Of a stretch of 64,000 nt of DNA, positions 58,150-64,000 are shown one piece after another. The position numbers and the translations under genes are program-made. The stretch lies in the NCBI GenBank assembly GCA_037951165.1, contig JBBDHG010000006.1, forward strand, positions 496,001-560,000. The letters are read 5' to 3'. Every line of letters begins with the position of its first letter. Position 1 is the first letter of the stretch. The notes under the pieces are model-generated. The model was not told where the DNA came from. It did not search any database and was given only the letters and a program-made list of their open reading frames with translations. The stretch is from Lophius americanus. Its lineage: Eukaryota; Chordata; Actinopteri; Lophiiformes; Lophiidae.

Positions 58150-61100
58150 ACATTAACACGCCTCAGGTTTATAACATTAACACGCCTAATGTTTATGACG
58201 CGTATACGACACGTTTATGACGCGTATACGACACGTTTATAACATTAACATATTTAACGTTTATGACACGTATACAACACGTTTATAACATTAACACATC
58301 TCAGGTTTATAACATTAACACGCCTAATGTTTATGACGCGTATACGACAAGTTTATAACATTTACACGCCTAATGCTAATAAAATAAACACGCCTAATGT
58401 TTGACACGTATACGACACGTTTATGACGCGTATACGACACGTTTATAACATTAACATATTTAACGTTTATGACAGGTATACAACACGTTTATAAAATTAA
58501 CACGCCTCAGGTTTATAACATTAACACGCCTAATGTTTATGACGCGTATACGACACGTTTATAACATTAACATATTTAACGTTTATGACACGTATACAAC
58601 ACATTTATAACATTAAGGCTTATAACATTAACATGCCTAATGTTTGACATGTATGCAACATTTTTATAACATTAACACACCTATTGTTTATGACATTAAC
58701 ACGCCTAAGGTTTATGACGCGTATAGGACACGTTTATAACATTAACACGCCTAATGTTTATTACGCGTATACGACATGTTTATAACATTTACACGCCTAA
58801 CGTTTATGACACGTATACGACATGTTTATAACATTGACATGTCTAATGTTTGACACGTATACGACACATTTATAACATTAACACGCCTAAGGTTCATAAC
58901 ATTAACACGCCTAATTTTTGACACGTATACGACATGTTTATAACATTAACACGCCTTACGTTTATGACACGTATACAACATGTTTATAACATTAACACGC
59001 CTATTGTTTGACAGGTATACGACATGTTTATAACATTAACACGCCTTACGTTTATGACACGTATACAACACGTTTATAACATTAACACGCCTCAGGTTTA
59101 TAACATTAACACGCCTAATGTTTATGACGCGTATACGACAAGTTTATAACATTAACACGCCTAAGACTAATAAAATAAACACGCCTTATGTTTGACACGT
59201 ATACGACACGTTTATGACGCGTATACGACACGTTTATAACATTAACATATTTAACGTTTATGACACGTATACAACACATTTATAACATTAAGGCTTATAA
59301 CATTAACATGCCTAATGTTTGACATGTATGCAACATTTTTATAACATTAACACACCTATTGTTTATGACACGTATACGACACGTTTATAACATTAACACG
59401 CTTAAGGTTTATGACGCGTATACGACACGTTTATAACATTAACACGCCTATGGCTTATAACATTAACACGCCTAATTTTTGACAAGTATACCATATGTTT
59501 ATAACATTAACACGCCTATTGTTTGACACGTATACGACATGTTTATAACATTAACACGCCTAACGTTTATGACACGTATACGACATGTTTATAACATTTA
59601 CACGTCTAATGTATGACACGTATACGACACGTTTATAACATTAACACGCCTAAGGTTCATAACATTAACACGCCTAATGTTTGACACGTATACGACATGT
59701 TTATAACATTAACACGCCTTACGTTTATGACATGTATACAACATGTTTATAACATTAACACGCCTATTGTTTGACAGGTATACGACATGTTTATAACATT
59801 AACACGCCTTACGTTTATGACACGTATACAACACGTTTTTAACATTAACACGCCTCAGGTTTATTACATTAACACGCCTAATGTTTATGACGCGTATACG
59901 ACAAGTTTATAACATTAACACGCCTAAGGCTAATAAAATAAACATGCCTAATGTTTGACACGTATACGACACGTTTATGACGCGTATACGACACGTTTAT
60001 AACATTAACATATTTAACGTTTATGACACGTATACAACACATTTATAACATTAAGGCTTATAACATTAACATGCCTAATGTTTGACATGTATGCGACATT
60101 TTTATAACATTAACACACCTGTTGTTTATGACACGTATACGACACGTTTATAACATTAACACGCCTAAGGTTTATGACGCGTATACGACACGTTTATAAC
60201 ATTAACACGCCTATGGCTTATAACATTAACACGCCTAATTTTTGACACGTATACCATATGTTTATAACATTAACACGCCTATTGTTTGACACGTATACGA
60301 CATGTTTACAACATTAACACGCCTAACGTTTATGACACGTATACGACATGTTTATAACATTGACATGTCTAATGTTTGACACGTATACGACACGTTTATA
60401 ACATTAACACGCCTAAGGTTCATAACATTAACACGCCTAATGTTTGACACGTATACGACATGTTTATAACATTAACACGCCTTACGTTTATGACATGTAT
60501 ACAACATGTTTATAACATTAACACGCCTATTGTTTGACAGGTATACGACATGTTTATAACATTAACACGCCTTACGTTTATGACATGTATACAACACGTT
60601 TATAACATTAACACGCCTCAGGTTTATAACATTAACACGCCTAATGTTTATGACGTGTATACGACAAGTTTATAACATTAACACGCCTAAGGCTAATAAA
60701 ATAAACACGCCTAATGTTTGACACGTATACGACACCTTTATGACGCGTATACGACACGTTTATAACATTAACATATTTAACGTTTATGACACGTATACAA
60801 CACATTTATAACATTAAGGCTAATAACATCAACATGCCTAATGTTTGACATGTATGCGACATTTTTATAACATTAACACACCTATTGTTTATGACACGTA
60901 TACGACACGTTTATAACATTAACACGCCTAATGTTTTTGACGCGTATACGACACGTTTATAACATTAACACGCCTATTGTTTGACAGGTATACGACATGT
61001 TTATAACATTGATACGCCTAATGTTTGACACGTATACGACACGTTTATAACAGTAACACGCCTAAGGTTCATAATATTAACACGCCTAATGTTTGACACG

Positions 61101-64000
61101 TATACGACATGTTTATAAAATTAACACGCCTTACGTTTATGACACGTATACGACACGTTTATAACATTAACACGCCTCAGGTTTATAACATTAACACGCC
61201 TAATGTTTATGACGCGTATACGAAACGTTTATGACGCGTATACGACACGTTTATAACATTAACATATTTAACGTTTATGACACGTGTACAACACGTTTAT
61301 AACATTAACACGCCTCAGGTTTATAACATTAACACGCCTAATGTTTATGACGCGTATACGACAAGTTTATAACATTTACACGCCTAATGCTAATAAAATA
61401 AACACGCCTAATGTTTGACACGTATACGACACGTTTATGACGCGTATACGACACGTTTATAACATTAACATATTTAACGTTTATGACAGGTATACAACAC
61501 GTTTATAAAATTAACACGCCTCAGGTTTATAACATTAACACGCCTAATGTTTATGACGCGTATACGACACGTTTATAACATTAACATATTTAACGTTTAT
61601 GACACGTATACAACACATTTATAACATTAAGGCTTATAACATTAACATGCCTAATGTTTGACATGTATGCAACATTTTTATAACATTAACACACCTATTG
61701 TTTATGACATTAACACGCCTAAGGTTTATGACGCGTATAGGACACGTTTATAACATTAACACGCCTAATGTTTATTACGCGTATACGACATGTTTATAAC
61801 ATTTACACGCCTAACGTTTATGACACGTATACGACATGTTTATAACATTGACATGTCTAATGTTTGACACGTATACAACACATTTATAACATTAACACGC
61901 CTAAGGTTCATAACATTAACACGCCTAATTTTTGACACGTATACGACATGTTTATAACATTAACACGCCTTACGTTTATGACACGTATACAACATGTTTA
62001 TAACATTAACACGCCTATTGTTTGACAGGTATACGACATGTTTATAACATTAACACGCCTTACGTTTATGACACGTATACAACACGTTTATAACATTAAC
62101 ACGCCTCAGGTTTATAACATTAACACGCCTAATGTTTATGACGCGTATACGACAAGTTTATAACATTAACACGCCTAAGACTAATAAAATAAACACGCCT
62201 TATGTTTGACACGTATACGACACGTTTATGACGCGTATACGACACGTTTATAACATTAACATATTTAACGTTTATGACACGTATACAACACATTTATAAC
62301 ATTAAGGCTTATAACATTAACATGCCTAATGTTTGACATGTATGCAACATTTTTATAACATTAACACACCTATTGTTTATGACACGTATACGACACGTTT
62401 ATAACATTAACACGCTTAAGGTTTATGACGCGTATACGACACGTTTATAACATTAACACGCCTATGGCTTATAACATTAACACGCCTAATTTTTGACAAG
62501 TATACCATATGTTTATAACATTAACACGCCTATTGTTTGACATGTATACGACATGTTTATAACATTAACACGCCTAACGTTTATGACACGTATACGACAT
62601 GTTTATAACATTTACACGTCTAATGTATGACACGTATACGACACGTTTATAACATTAACACGCCTAAGGTTCATAACATTAACACGCCTAATGTTTGACA
62701 CGTATACGACATGTTTATAACATTAACACGCCTTACGTTTATGACATGTATACAACATGTTTATAACATTAACACGCCTATTGTTTGACAGGTATACGAC
62801 ATGTTTATAACATTAAACACGCCTTACGTTTATGACACGTATACAACACGTTTTTAACATTAACACGCCTCAGGTTTATAACATTAACACGCCTAATGTT
62901 TATGACGCGTATACGACAAGTTTATAACATTAACACGCCTAAGGCTAATAAAATAAACATGCCTAATGTTTGACACGTATACGACACGTTTATGACGCGT
63001 ATACGACACGTTTATAACATTAACATATTTAACGTTTATGACACGTATACAACACATTTATAACATTAAGGCTTATAACATTAACATGCCTAATGTTTGA
63101 CATGTATGCGACATTTTTATAACATTAACACACCTATTGTTTATGACACGTATACGACACGTTTATAACATTAACACGCCTAAGGTTTATGACGCGTATA
63201 CGACACGTTTATAACATTAACACGCCTATGGCTTATAACATTAACACGCCTAATTTTTGACACGTATACCATATGTTTATAACATTAACACGCCTATTGT
63301 TTGACACGTATACGACATGTTTACAACATTAACACGCCTAACGTTTATGACACGTATACGACATGTTTATAACATTGACACGTCTAATGTTTGACACGTA
63401 TACGACACGTTTATAACATTAACACGCCTAAGGTTCATAACATTAACACGCCTAATGTTTGACACGTATACGACATGTTTATAACATTAACACGCCTTAC
63501 GTTTATGACATGTATACAACATGTTTATAACATTAACACGCCTATTGTTTGACAGGTATACGACATGTTTATAACATTAACACGCCTTACGTTTATGACA
63601 TGTATACAACACGTTTATAACATTAACACGCCTCAGGTTTATAACATTAACACGCCTAATGTTTATGACGCGTATACGACAAGTTTATAACATTAACACG
63701 CCTAAGGCTAATAAAAAAAACACGCCTAATGTTTGACACGTATACGACACCTTTATGACGCGTATACGACACGTTTATAACATTAACATATTTAACGTTT
63801 ATGACACGTATACAACACATTTATAACATTAAGGCTAATAACATCAACATGCCTAATGTTTGACATGTATGCGACATTTTTATAACATTAACACACCTAT
63901 TGTTTATGACACGTATACGACACGTTTATAACATTAACACGCCTAATGTTTTTGACGCGTATACGACACGTTTATAACATTAACACGCCTATTGTTTGAC
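58150..64000. repeat. Tandem segmental duplication, period 3014 bp, two copies (second cut by window end)
   Basis: The copies are about 58150-61163 and 61164 to beyond 64000. The markers tttacacgcctaatgc (58361/61375), gtataggac (58721/61735) and gtatgacacg (59611/62625) repeat at 3014 bp. After about 62815 the offset becomes 3015 because of one extra A (cattaaacacgcc), seen with the marker taataacatc at 60821 and 63836. Confidence 0.9.
58500..61000. repeat. Nested 763-bp sub-repeat, about three copies
   Basis: The ggttcataac marker lies at 58891, 59654 and 60417, spaced exactly 763 bp; tggcttataac at 59451 and 60214, and the cassette at 59163, 59926 and 60689, keep the same spacing. In the second 3014-bp copy the markers recur at 61905, 62668 and 63432. 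The 763-bp amplification therefore preceded the 3014-bp duplication. Confidence 0.85.

Larger units (their letters stand above)
1..64000. repeat. Satellite DNA array (44-46 bp monomer) filling the window
   Basis: Every stretch read consists of diverged copies of one 46-bp monomer (or its 44-bp form) in direct head-to-tail orientation. Both window ends fall inside monomers, so the array continues on each side. The consensus monomer has 16 A, 14 T, 10 C and 6 G, so the plus strand carries more C than G throughout. No open reading frame longer than 94 codons was found, and the short ones are translations of the repeat itself. No tRNA or rRNA sequence, transposon terminal repeat, poly-A tail, microsatellite block or telomeric tract was seen. 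This is typical of eukaryotic heterochromatic satellite DNA; a centromeric role is possible but unproven. The family is not one I can name. Confidence 0.97.
54513..64000. repeat. Satellite domain III (domain-I-type monomers)
   Basis: The ggctaataaa cassette, catatttaac variant and catgtatgcgac segment return immediately after the domain II edge and continue to the window end. Arrangement resembles domain I, but the HOR periods differ (1666, 763 and 3014 bp). The stretch 56940-58150 holds the same monomers with two cassettes 204 bp apart (57060 and 57264) and no long period that I can establish. Confidence 0.82.

Noticed and set aside
56940..58150. A possible 204-bp tandem repeat from cassettes at 57060 and 57264
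   Set aside because: Only the cassettes align at this spacing; neighbouring monomers do not stay in the same register beyond them, so a separate repeat tract is not supported.
1..64000. CRISPR array (short regular repeats with variable pieces between)
   Set aside because: There are no unique spacers: the parts between any chosen repeat are themselves diverged copies of the same monomer. No cas genes are present and the array is far too long.
1..64000. Bacterial iteron-type replication origin or partition site
   Set aside because: Iteron arrays are short (hundreds of bases to a few kb) and sit beside replication or partition genes. Here 64 kb of nested higher-order repeats has no gene at all.

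Overview
The whole 64 kb window is one uninterrupted satellite-DNA array. I see no gene, RNA gene, transposon or CRISPR array, and no unique sequence longer than a few tens of bases. The array runs off both ends, so its real length exceeds 64 kb. The basic monomer is about 46 bp (common variant 44 bp), roughly 35% GC and always in the same head-to-tail orientation; by length the window holds about 1,400 monomers. Each monomer is two related half-units: a 24-bp A unit (core gtttataacattaacacg, ending cctaat) and a 22-bp B unit (gtttat followed by core gacacgtatacgacac; a 20-bp form lacks the 'at'). A and B usually alternate, but AA and BB neighbours are frequent, and their order and variants build higher-order repeats (HORs).

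Layout. Domain I (1 to about 44.2 kb) carries a diagnostic A variant (ggctaataaaataaac) and holds HOR or segmental tandem duplications of 1734, 5275, 3236, 3379, 1786, 1162, 1863/1817, 318, 744, 158 and 184 bp. Domain II (about 44.2 to 54.5 kb) lacks that variant, has its own diagnostic monomers (gagacgtatacg, cctaacggttatgac, gtttgtaacaataacacg), and is built mainly of an 1833-bp HOR in four near-identical copies plus a truncated one. One of those copies is enlarged by an internal 480-bp duplication and another by one 46-bp monomer. Domain III (about 54.5 kb to the end) returns to domain-I-type monomers, with a 1666-bp HOR and then a 3014-bp duplication that itself contains about three 763-bp sub-repeats; its second copy is cut by the window end.

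Organism and role. Long nested tandem repeats without coding content point to a eukaryotic chromosome, in a heterochromatic, possibly centromeric or pericentromeric, block resolved by long reads. No sequence feature identifies the lineage. Monomers are CpG-rich (about three per 46 bp), and many recurring variants are CG to TG or CG to CA changes, which fits but does not prove past cytosine methylation. All period values come from anchor motifs compared by hand; breakpoints are good to roughly one half-unit because adjacent monomers are homologous. No function can be shown from the sequence alone.
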